From UMGS1663 sp963558185 (GTDB taxonomy: Bacteria; Bacillota; Clostridia; TANB77; CAG-508): 20,857 bases of DNA. A model generated the notes under the pieces. It had not been told where the DNA came from, ran no database searches, and was given only the letters and a program-made list of their open reading frames with translations. Where the stretch lies: positions 1 to 20,857 of the forward strand of contig CAUWFE010000026.1 in the NCBI GenBank assembly GCA_963558185.1. The letters are read 5' to 3'. Position numbers and translations under genes: made by a program. The stretch's first letter is position 1, and each line of letters begins with the position of its first letter. This document shows positions 15,213 through 20,857 of the stretch, piece by piece.

Positions 15213-15668
15213 ATGAATCAAGAATTTTTTATGCAAGAAGCATTAAAAGAAGCAAATAAAGCATATAAGAAATTAGAAGTGCCAGTAGGAGCAATTATAG
15301 TAAAAGAAGGAAAAATAATTGCAAGAGCACATAATGAAAAAGAAACAAAATTAGATACAACAAAACATGCAGAAATTATAGCTATTCAAAAGGCGAGTAA
15401 AAAACTAAAATCATGGAGATTAATAGACTGTGAAATGTATGTTACATTAGAACCTTGCTCTATGTGTGCAGGTGCATTAATTCAATCACGTATAAAAAAA
15501 GTATATATAGGAGCTATGGACTATAAAACTGGAGCCTGTGGAAGTAAATTAAATTTATTACAAGACTATACATTTAATCATAAAGTTGAATGTGAAATAG
15601 GAATAATGCAAAAAGAATGTGAACAAATACTAACAAAATTTTTTAAAGAACTTAGAAAGAAAAAATAA
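15213..15668 (+). CDS. tadA: tRNA-specific adenosine deaminase TadA
   Basis: A 151-residue zinc deaminase that converts adenosine 34 to inosine in the anticodon of tRNA-Arg(ACG), so that one tRNA reads several CGN codons. The zinc site is H52-A-E54 (in TKHAEIIAI) and P81-C82-SM-C85; E54 is the proton shuttle. The N-terminal FMQEALKEANKAYKKLEVPVGAIIV and the KxYIGAxDxKTGACGS segment are typical. The start at 15213 follows GGAAGG by 6 bases, and the protein then matches the normal TadA length. The frame stays open to a TTG at 15156, but that lies inside the promoter. Only 10 bases separate the stop codon from tRNA-Ser, so they probably share a transcript. Confidence 0.93.
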   Translation: MNQEFFMQEALKEANKAYKKLEVPVGAIIVKEGKIIARAHNEKETKLDTTKHAEIIAIQKASKKLKSWRLIDCEMYVTLEPCSMCAGALIQSRIKKVYIGAMDYKTGACGSKLNLLQDYTFNHKVECEIGIMQKECEQILTKFFKELRKKK

Positions 15669-15678
15669 TCAAAAACTA

Positions 15679-15772
15679 GGAGTGGTACCGAAGTGGTCAT
15701 AACGGAGCTGTCTCGAAAACAGTTTAGTCAAATAAAATTGGCACGTGGGTTCGAATCCCACCCACTCCGCCA
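15679..15772 (+). tRNA. tRNA-Ser (anticodon CGA)
   Basis: A class II tRNA of 94 bases with a long variable arm. Acceptor GGAGTGG pairs with CCACTCC, the anticodon stem CTGT/ACAG encloses CTCGAAA (anticodon CGA, reading UCG), and the T-arm is GTGGGTTCGAATCCCAC. Discriminator G and an encoded CCA end the gene. It follows tadA closely. Confidence 0.94.
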
Positions 15773-15854
15773 AAAATGTCATAAAAATATAAGTAATTAA
15801 ATATAATATAAAAGAATATTTTATTTTCAAATATTAGTAGAAAGGATTTGAAAT

Positions 15855-16595
15855 ATGGACAAGAACAAAAGAAAGGAAAAAATAAAAGCATGTGTAGCAT
15901 TTGCATTAATAATAATTATCATTATTATTGCTATAATTATTAATTTTAAATATAGTATAGAAGGCGAAAAAGAAATGCCATTTAAAATTAGTAAAATTAT
16001 AGGTGTAAGTACAGCAACAGTTAATACCAATGAAGGAACTACAGAAAAATGGAATATGAATGTAATACAAAATAACGATATTTATTTTAGCATAGAAAAA
16101 GTAGGGGAAAATGATGAAAAAATACAAAGTGTTATCTTTGAAAATATAAATGTAACCAAATCTCCCAATGTAGGTTATATTGCAACATATATGCCAACTT
16201 CAGAAGAAAATAAATTGTTTAACTACAAAGAAGATACCAAAGTACAAGAAGGTAGATTAGAATATAAAGGAGGAAAAAAAAGCAATAGCAAAACCTTAGA
16301 AATAGGAAATCAAGGTGGAAATATAATTTTAAGTTTTTGCAATATGAATATAGGAAATTTTATTTCAAATGAAGTAGAAGAAATTAGCTATGATGGAAAA
16401 ATGCTAGAAACAATGGGAATAAAGCAAGAAGATTTGCAATTTGAAGTAAATTTTGATTTTATAATAAAAACTACAAAAAATAACTATAAAACAAACATAT
16501 CATTACAACTACCATGTGGAGATATGTCACAAGAAGGAAAAGCAAGTTTTGAAAAAACAGATAATTCTGAATATATTTTTAAAAGAGTAAAATAA
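15855..16595 (+). CDS. Membrane-anchored extracytoplasmic protein of unknown function
   Basis: A 246-residue protein I do not recognise. The first 11 residues are basic (MDKNKRKEKIK). A very hydrophobic, isoleucine-rich helix follows (12-30) and serves as a signal anchor without a clear cleavage site. The remaining 215 residues would lie outside the cell and are predicted mostly beta by their alternating pattern (KWNMNVIQNNDIYFSIEKV, GNIILSFCNMNIGNF, LQFEVNFDFIIKTTKNNYKTNISLQL). There are no repeats, sorting signal or catalytic motif. AAAGGA precedes the ATG. It stands alone between tRNA-Ser and a terminator shared with the Crp/Fnr gene. Confidence 0.7.
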   Translation: MDKNKRKEKIKACVAFALIIIIIIIAIIINFKYSIEGEKEMPFKISKIIGVSTATVNTNEGTTEKWNMNVIQNNDIYFSIEKVGENDEKIQSVIFENINVTKSPNVGYIATYMPTSEENKLFNYKEDTKVQEGRLEYKGGKKSNSKTLEIGNQGGNIILSFCNMNIGNFISNEVEEISYDGKMLETMGIKQEDLQFEVNFDFIIKTTKNNYKTNISLQLPCGDMSQEGKASFEKTDNSEYIFKRVK

Positions 16596-16600
16596 ATAAT

Positions 16601-16636
16601 ATACGAGAGCTTACTATATTAAATAGGCTCTCGTAT
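16601..16636. terminator. Bidirectional terminator between the unknown gene and the Crp/Fnr gene
   Basis: A perfect 10-bp stem (ATACGAGAGC/GCTCTCGTAT), extended by wobble and A-T pairs inside. It is T-rich downstream on the plus strand and lies between convergent genes. Confidence 0.75.
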
Positions 16637-16653
16637 TATTTACTAATAAAAAT

Positions 16654-17280
16654 TTATTTATATAACAAAGTAATTTTATTTCCATTTTTTTTAATAAATC
16701 CATCATCTTTTAAATATTTAATTTCACGCATCATTGCACTTCTATCTACACTTAAGTAATCTGCTAAATCTGTAAGAGAAAATGGAAGAGAAAAAGTTTT
16801 ACTAAAGTTTCGCATAGATAAAATAGTAAAAAAACCTAGTATTTTATCTCGAATAGAACGCTTTGTTAAAAGCTCTATTCTGGTATTAAGCAAAGTAACT
16901 TTATCTAAAATTAAATCAGATAAATTTTCTTTTAAAATTTGATGAAAAGCACAATTTTGCTTGCATTTATTTTTTATAATATCATAAGAAAAAAACAAAA
17001 CTTCACAAGCTTGTCTAGCTTTTACAAAAAGTTCATTATTTGTGGCAACAATATAAAAAAGTTCTCCGAAAATATCATTTTTAGAAAAGTGTTCAATAAT
17101 AGTTTTATTTCCATTAGAATCATACCTTACTAAATCAGCTGAGCCTGAAACTAAAATACAAATTTGATGCCTTTTAGCAATATATGTAGTTATAATTTCA
17201 TCTTTTTTAAAGGATTTTTTTTGTATTTTTGTACATTTTTTTTCACAGTTTTGTGCAAATTCATCAAAATTAATATTCAT
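16654..17280 (-). CDS. Crp/Fnr-family transcription regulator
   Basis: A 208-residue regulator. Residues about 15-115 form the cyclic-nucleotide-binding-type beta barrel (ICILVSGSADLVRYDSNGNKTIIEHFSKNDIFGELF), a long dimer helix follows (about 115-145), and the C-terminal winged helix carries FSLTDLADYLSVDRSAMMREIKYLKDDGFI (167-196). The cAMP pocket residues of Crp are not conserved. Six cysteines are present: C12, C16, C41, C92, C106 and C110. The paired CEKKC and CKQNC might hold a redox or iron-sulfur sensor, but the spacing is not that of E. coli FNR. It diverges from nrdD, with two palindromes between them, and its own -35 box lies in one of them, so self-repression and control of nrdDG are likely. 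The physiological signal is unknown. Confidence 0.85.
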   Translation of the reverse strand: MNINFDEFAQNCEKKCTKIQKKSFKKDEIITTYIAKRHQICILVSGSADLVRYDSNGNKTIIEHFSKNDIFGELFYIVATNNELFVKARQACEVLFFSYDIIKNKCKQNCAFHQILKENLSDLILDKVTLLNTRIELLTKRSIRDKILGFFTILSMRNFSKTFSLPFSLTDLADYLSVDRSAMMREIKYLKDDGFIKKNGNKITLLYK

Positions 17281-17320
17281 ATAAAGTTCAACCTTTCAAA
17301 TAATAAAATATTATAAAAGT

Positions 17321-17349
17321 ATTATAATATAAATTAGTTGCATATGCAA
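17321..17349 (-). promoter_or_regulatory. Promoter of the Crp/Fnr gene
   Basis: On the minus strand TTGCAT (17344-17349), 17 bases, TATAAT (17321-17326). The -35 box is inside the 28-bp palindrome, so a protein bound there would block this promoter. Confidence 0.65.
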
Positions 17350-17357
17350 CTAATTTA
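17330..17357. promoter_or_regulatory. 28-bp perfect palindrome, likely Crp/Fnr-type operator 1
   Basis: A perfect two-fold symmetric site with the core AGTTGC-ATAT-GCAACT (17336-17351), flanked by symmetric A/T. The core GTTGC-N4-GCAAC has the spacing of FNR-type sites (five-base half sites, four-base gap) and recurs at 17542-17557. Confidence 0.75.
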
Positions 17358-17541
17358 CAGAATATCTTATATTTTTTTATGTTGAAAATCAATAAAATAG
17401 TTGAAATATGAACAATTAAAAATTAGTAAAAAAATGTAAAAAATAAACATAAAAAGAAAAAATAATGTAACAAAATTGTAATATAAATTTTCCCTTAGAG
17501 TAAATGGAGGTTCAACAAACACAAAAATAAATATATATATT

Positions 17542-17557
17542 TGTTGCTTATGCAACA
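17542..17557. promoter_or_regulatory. Likely Crp/Fnr-type operator 2 upstream of nrdD
   Basis: TGTTGC-TTAT-GCAACA, sharing GTTGC-N4-GCAAC with operator 1. Its centre (17549.5) lies about 41 bases upstream of the expected transcript start, the class II activator position. Confidence 0.7.
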
Positions 17558-17577
17558 GAAAATTATTAAATTAGATA

Positions 17578-17583
17578 TATAAT
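17578..17583 (+). promoter_or_regulatory. -10 element of the nrdD promoter
   Basis: TATAAT at 17578-17583. At the matching -35 position (17555-17560) there is only ACAGAA, far from consensus, which suggests that the promoter depends on an activator bound at 17542-17557. Confidence 0.6.
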
Positions 17584-17614
17584 AAACATACAATAATAAA
17601 GGAGGAAATGTAAA

Positions 17615-19741
17615 ATGAAGGTAATAAAAAGAGATGGAAGAGCAGTAGATTATGATAGAACAAAAATAAAAGTAGCTATAGATAAAGCAAATCAAGAAGT
17701 TCAGCCAAAAGAAAGAATAAATAAAGATGAAATAAATGAGATTATTGAATATATAGAAAGTTTAAACAAAAAAAGAATGCTTGTTGAAGATATACAAGAC
17801 ATGATAGAAGAAAAATTAATGGAATTAGAAAAATATGAGCTTGCAAAAAAATATATAGTATATCGTTATACAAGAGCATTAATAAGAAAACAGAATACTA
17901 CAGATGAAACAATATTAGGAATAATTAAAAATGAAAACAAAGAATTAGCAGAAGAAAACTCTAATAAAAATACAATGCTTGCTTCAACACAAAGAGATTA
18001 TATAGCAGGAGAAGTATCAAGAGATTTAACAAAAAGATTATTATTACCAGAAAAAATAGCAAAAGCAGATGCAGAAGGTATTTTACATTTTCATGATGCA
18101 GATTATTTTATACAACCAATATTTAATTGTTGCTTAATAAATATATCAGATATGTTAGACAACGGAACAGTAATGAATGGAAAAATGATTGAAAGCCCAA
18201 AAAGTTTCCAAGTTGCATGTACAGTAACAACACAAATAATTGCAGCAGTAGCAAGTAATCAATATGGTGGTCAATCTGTAGATTTAAAGCATTTAGGAAA
18301 ATATTTAAGAAAAAGCTATGATAAATTTAAAGCAGAAATAACAAAAAAATATGGAGATAAAATACCAGAATCTACAATAGAAAGTTTAGTACAAGATAGA
18401 CTAAAAACAGAATTAAAAGCAGGAGTACAAACAATTCAATATCAAATAAATACTTTAATGACAACAAATGGTCAATCACCTTTTGTAACATTATTTTTAC
18501 ATTTAGAAGATGGAGATCCATATATAAAAGAAAATGCAATGATAATTGAAGAAGTTCTTCGTCAAAGATATGAAGGAATAAAAAATGAAGCAGGTATATA
18601 TGTTACTCCAGCATTCCCAAAATTAGTATATGTATTAGATGAATGTAATTGTTTAAAAGGTGGAGAATATGATTACTTAACAAAACTTGCAGTAAAATGT
18701 TCTTCAAAAAGAATGTACCCTGATTATATTTCAGCAAAGAAAATGCGTGAAATTTATGAAGGAAATGTATTTAGCCCTATGGGTTGTAGAAGTTTCTTAT
18801 CTCCATGGAAAGATGAAAATGGAAACTATAAATTTGAAGGAAGATTCAACCAAGGAGTTGTTAGTATTAACCTACCTCAAATTGCAATTATTGCAGATGG
18901 TGATGAAGATAAATTCTGGAAACTATTAGATGAAAGGCTAGAACTATGTTTTGAAGCTTTAATGTGCAGACATTATGCTTTATTAGGTACAAATTCAGAT
19001 ATTAGTCCAATTCACTGGCAATATGGAGCAGTAGCTCGTTTAAAAAAAGGTGAAAAAATTGATAAATTATTATATGGTGGATATTCTACAATTTCATTAG
19101 GATATATAGGAATATATGAAATGACAAAATTAATGAAAGGGGTATCTCATACAGATCCAAAAGGACATGAATTTGCAATTAAAGTAATGAAACATTTAAG
19201 AGAAACAACAGATAGATGGAAAAAGGAAACAAATATTGGATTTGCACTATATGGAACACCAGCAGAAAGTTTATGCTACAAATTTGCACGTATAGATAAA
19301 GAAAAATTTGGAACTATTAAAGATGTAACAGATAAAGGATATTATACAAATTCATATCATGTAGATGTAAGAGAAAAAATTGATGCATTTGATAAATTAT
19401 CTTTTGAAAGTGAATTCCAAAAAATATCTTCTGGTGGAGCTATTTCATATATTGAAATTCCAAATATGGAAAAAAATATAGATGCATTAGAAACAGTAGT
19501 TAAATTTATATATGATAATATTCAATATGCAGAATTTAATACAAAATCAGATTATTGCCATGTATGTGGATTTGATGGAGAAATTAAAGTAAATGATAAT
19601 AATGAATGGGAATGCCCAAATTGTGGAAACAAAGACCATTCTAAAATGACAGTAGTAAGAAGAACTTGTGGATATTTAGGAGAAAACTTCTGGAATGCAG
19701 GAAAAACAAAAGAAATAAAACAAAGAGTAATGCATTTATAA
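17615..19741 (+). CDS. nrdD: Anaerobic (class III) ribonucleoside-triphosphate reductase
   Basis: A 708-residue glycyl-radical enzyme that makes deoxyribonucleotides from NTPs without oxygen. Residues 1-90 are an ATP-cone allosteric domain (MKVIKRDGRAVDYDRTKIKVAI). The barrel carries FNCCLINISDML, VLDECNCLKGG and SPMGCRSFLSPW, which include the active-site cysteines. The C-terminal zinc ribbon uses C648, C651, C667 and C670. The radical site is G686 in RRTCGYLGENFW, close to the end as expected. AAAGGAGG precedes the ATG by 9 bases; an earlier ATG at 17608 is followed at once by TAA and is too close to the ribosome binding site. nrdG, its activase, follows 168 bases downstream. The control region shows Crp/Fnr-type sites and I see no clear NrdR boxes. 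Confidence 0.96.
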   Translation: MKVIKRDGRAVDYDRTKIKVAIDKANQEVQPKERINKDEINEIIEYIESLNKKRMLVEDIQDMIEEKLMELEKYELAKKYIVYRYTRALIRKQNTTDETILGIIKNENKELAEENSNKNTMLASTQRDYIAGEVSRDLTKRLLLPEKIAKADAEGILHFHDADYFIQPIFNCCLINISDMLDNGTVMNGKMIESPKSFQVACTVTTQIIAAVASNQYGGQSVDLKHLGKYLRKSYDKFKAEITKKYGDKIPESTIESLVQDRLKTELKAGVQTIQYQINTLMTTNGQSPFVTLFLHLEDGDPYIKENAMIIEEVLRQRYEGIKNEAGIYVTPAFPKLVYVLDECNCLKGGEYDYLTKLAVKCSSKRMYPDYISAKKMREIYEGNVFSPMGCRSFLSPWKDENGNYKFEGRFNQGVVSINLPQIAIIADGDEDKFWKLLDERLELCFEALMCRHYALLGTNSDISPIHWQYGAVARLKKGEKIDKLLYGGYSTISLGYIGIYEMTKLMKGVSHTDPKGHEFAIKVMKHLRETTDRWKKETNIGFALYGTPAESLCYKFARIDKEKFGTIKDVTDKGYYTNSYHVDVREKIDAFDKLSFESEFQKISSGGAISYIEIPNMEKNIDALETVVKFIYDNIQYAEFNTKSDYCHVCGFDGEIKVNDNNEWECPNCGNKDHSKMTVVRRTCGYLGENFWNAGKTKEIKQRVMHL

Positions 19742-19825
19742 TATTTAGACTAAAAATATAAAAAAAGTGACTTATCCGTATGTGCGTATAAATGTACATA
19801 AACTAAAGTAACTTAAACTTGTAAT

Positions 19826-19871
19826 ATAGGAAATGGAACATTCCATTTCCTATTATAAAAAGTGGAATGTT
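19826..19871 (+). promoter_or_regulatory. Hairpin pair with alternative pairing in the nrdD-nrdG gap
   Basis: A 13-bp perfect stem (ATAGGAAATGGAA, 19826-19838, with 19841-19853) has a CA loop. Its AACATTCCA (19837-19845) can instead pair with TGGAATGTT (19863-19871), so the two hairpins exclude each other. No T-run follows the first, so a simple terminator is unlikely. It may adjust nrdG relative to nrdD by RNA processing or partial termination. Confidence 0.5.
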
Positions 19872-19909
19872 TAAAAACAAAATTTATACCTCAAGGAAGG
19901 AGATTAAAA

Positions 19910-20437
19910 ATGAATTATGCAGATATAAAAAGAGTAGATGTAGCAAATGGTGAAGGTGTAAGAGTATCCGTATTTGTAAGTGGATGTAATCATCATTGCA
20001 AAGGATGTTTTAATAGTTGTGCGTGGGATTTTAATTATGGAGAGAAATTTACTGAAAAAGAAATTGACAAAGTAATTGATTATATGAACCATGATTATAT
20101 TTCTGGCTTAACACTACTAGGAGGAGAACCATTAGAAAAGCCAAACCAAGAAGGTTTATTACCATTAGTGAAAAAAGTAAAAGAAAAATTTCCTGATAAA
20201 GACATATGGTGCTATACGGGTTTTGATTTTGAAAAAGATGTAGTAGGCAAAATGTCTAAAGAAAATCAAACTACAGGAGAGTTATTAAAATATATAGATA
20301 TAATGGTAGATGGAAAATTTGAAGAAGATAAAAAAGACTTAAAATTACGCTTTAGAGGTTCTTCTAATCAAAGAATAATAGATGTAAAAGAAAGCTTAAA
20401 AGAAAATAAAGTTGTAAAATATTTTAACATAGATTAA
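19910..20437 (+). CDS. nrdG: Anaerobic ribonucleotide reductase activating enzyme (radical SAM)
   Basis: A 175-residue radical SAM activase that uses a [4Fe-4S] cluster and S-adenosylmethionine to make the glycyl radical on NrdD. The cluster motif is C26-NHH-C30-KG-C33 in FVSGCNHHCKGCFN. The SAM-binding GGEP motif follows (LTLLGGEPLEKPNQ, about 68-81), and the C-terminal MVDGKFEEDKKDLKLRFRGSSNQRIIDV is typical of NrdG. The start at 19910 is set by AAGGAAGGAG 8 bases upstream; the frame is open to a GTG at 19862, but that region holds the intergenic hairpin. Length is normal for the family. It pairs with nrdD upstream; the large palindrome follows 7 bases after the stop codon. Confidence 0.95.
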   Translation: MNYADIKRVDVANGEGVRVSVFVSGCNHHCKGCFNSCAWDFNYGEKFTEKEIDKVIDYMNHDYISGLTLLGGEPLEKPNQEGLLPLVKKVKEKFPDKDIWCYTGFDFEKDVVGKMSKENQTTGELLKYIDIMVDGKFEEDKKDLKLRFRGSSNQRIIDVKESLKENKVVKYFNID

Positions 20438-20444
20438 AAATTTA

Positions 20445-20736
20445 CAGGGGCATTTCATAAAATATTTGTTACAATTCACAGCTTAGAAATAATGTTAGTA
20501 TAAATGTATATATATTAATATTTCATAAATTTCTGTAGTTCAATACGTGCATTGGACTTTCTAAATCTAAAAGGAATGATCCTCTCGGAATTTTCCGCTT
20601 CCTCATTCCTTTTATATAAAGAAACTCTTACAAGCACTTCTATCACAATCGAAATTTAATCAATATTAATATATATACATTCTACATAATAATTTGTAGC
20701 TATAAATTGTAACAAATATTTTATGAAATAACACTG
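20445..20736. repeat. 292-bp end-to-end imperfect palindrome, MITE-like
   Basis: Two arms of about 135 bases are imperfect inverted copies of each other. Exact blocks include 25 bases at the outside (20452-20476 with 20705-20729) and 20 bases further in (20503-20522 with 20662-20681), then a 12-bp stem around the centre (20568-20579 with 20603-20614) and a CGGAA-TT-TTCCG tip (20586-20597). The ends read CAGGGGCATTTCATA and, inverted, CAGTGTTATTTCATA. No open reading frame of note is inside, and no clear target duplication is seen. A related terminus at 33-54 shows that it is a repeat family. As RNA it would fold into a very long hairpin able to end or protect the nrdDG transcript. Confidence 0.75.
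20568..20614 (+). terminator. Central hairpin of the palindrome, possible nrdDG terminator
   Basis: TAAAAGGAATGA pairs perfectly with TCATTCCTTTTA, with the inner stem CGGAA-TT-TTCCG. The T-rich 3' side CCTTTTATAT could allow release, making this the likely end of the nrdDG transcript. The same bases are the core of the repeat element. Confidence 0.5.
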
Positions 20737-20754
20737 AAATATGTAAAAAAGTAA

Positions 20755-20783
20755 TTGACAATACCCAAAAGTAATAATAAAAT
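20755..20783 (+). promoter_or_regulatory. Promoter for a gene beyond the window
   Basis: TTGACA (20755-20760), exactly 17 bases, TAAAAT (20778-20783). It points out of the window on the plus strand; no start codon with a ribosome binding site is seen before 20857. It begins 19 bases after the palindrome ends. Confidence 0.65.
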
Positions 20784-20857
20784 ATAAATATCCACAAGTA
20801 TAAAAAGATAATATGTACATTGAAAAATTAATACTTACTGTTAAGAACAAACAGAAA

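Noticed and set aside
17281..17614. NrdR boxes upstream of nrdD
   Set aside because: I looked for paired ACACWATAT-type boxes and saw none; the symmetric sites present are of the GTTGC-N4-GCAAC type.
19862..19909. Upstream extension of nrdG by 16 codons from a GTG
   Set aside because: It overlaps the intergenic hairpin arm and has no ribosome binding site, while AAGGAAGGAG marks the ATG at 19910.

Overview
The window is very AT-rich, uses the standard code with strong AGGAGG-type ribosome binding sites, and carries class III (oxygen-sensitive) ribonucleotide reductase, a VanW/G5 wall protein and a processive UgtP/MGD-type glycosyltransferase. This suggests an anaerobic low-GC Firmicute, most likely a gut-type Clostridia lineage (inference; no species marker is visible).

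Left part, about 1-8.5 kb, is accessory. It has an IS30-family element with 17-bp inverted repeats, an ISNCY/IS1202-like transposase with iteron-like repeats upstream, and a minus-strand run of a DUF6076-type zinc protein, a GNAT acetyltransferase and an MccF/LD-carboxypeptidase-type S66 peptidase. Next come an unidentified structured leader, a short HTH-Fic chimera, a GIY-YIG protein, and the decayed end of an M26/ZmpB-like surface protein with a clear one-base frameshift. A cohesin-like wall-anchored protein (about 8.5-9.5 kb) closes this part.

Right part, about 9.5-20.4 kb, looks like stable chromosome: VanW/G5 protein, M18 aminopeptidase, tRNA-Arg(TCT), the glycosyltransferase-yhbY pair, tadA followed by tRNA-Ser(CGA), a membrane-anchored unknown, a Crp/Fnr regulator, and nrdD-nrdG. 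A fragment of a RhuM-type gene lies between tRNA-Arg and yhbY, so even this part has seen insertion and decay.

The most notable signals are regulatory or structural. (1) Two GTTGC-N4-GCAAC palindromes lie between the divergent Crp/Fnr gene and nrdD. One covers the regulator's own -35 box; the other is centred near -41 of the nrdD promoter, the geometry of self-repression plus class II activation. (2) A 292-bp end-to-end imperfect palindrome follows nrdG, and a related terminus occurs in the first 54 bases: a MITE-like repeat family. (3) A structured, comparatively G+C-richer leader of unknown class sits before the HTH-Fic chimera. (4) The adjacent GNAT and MccF-like genes recall the two enzymatic immunity activities of the microcin C system. 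No CRISPR array, rRNA or complete prophage is visible.
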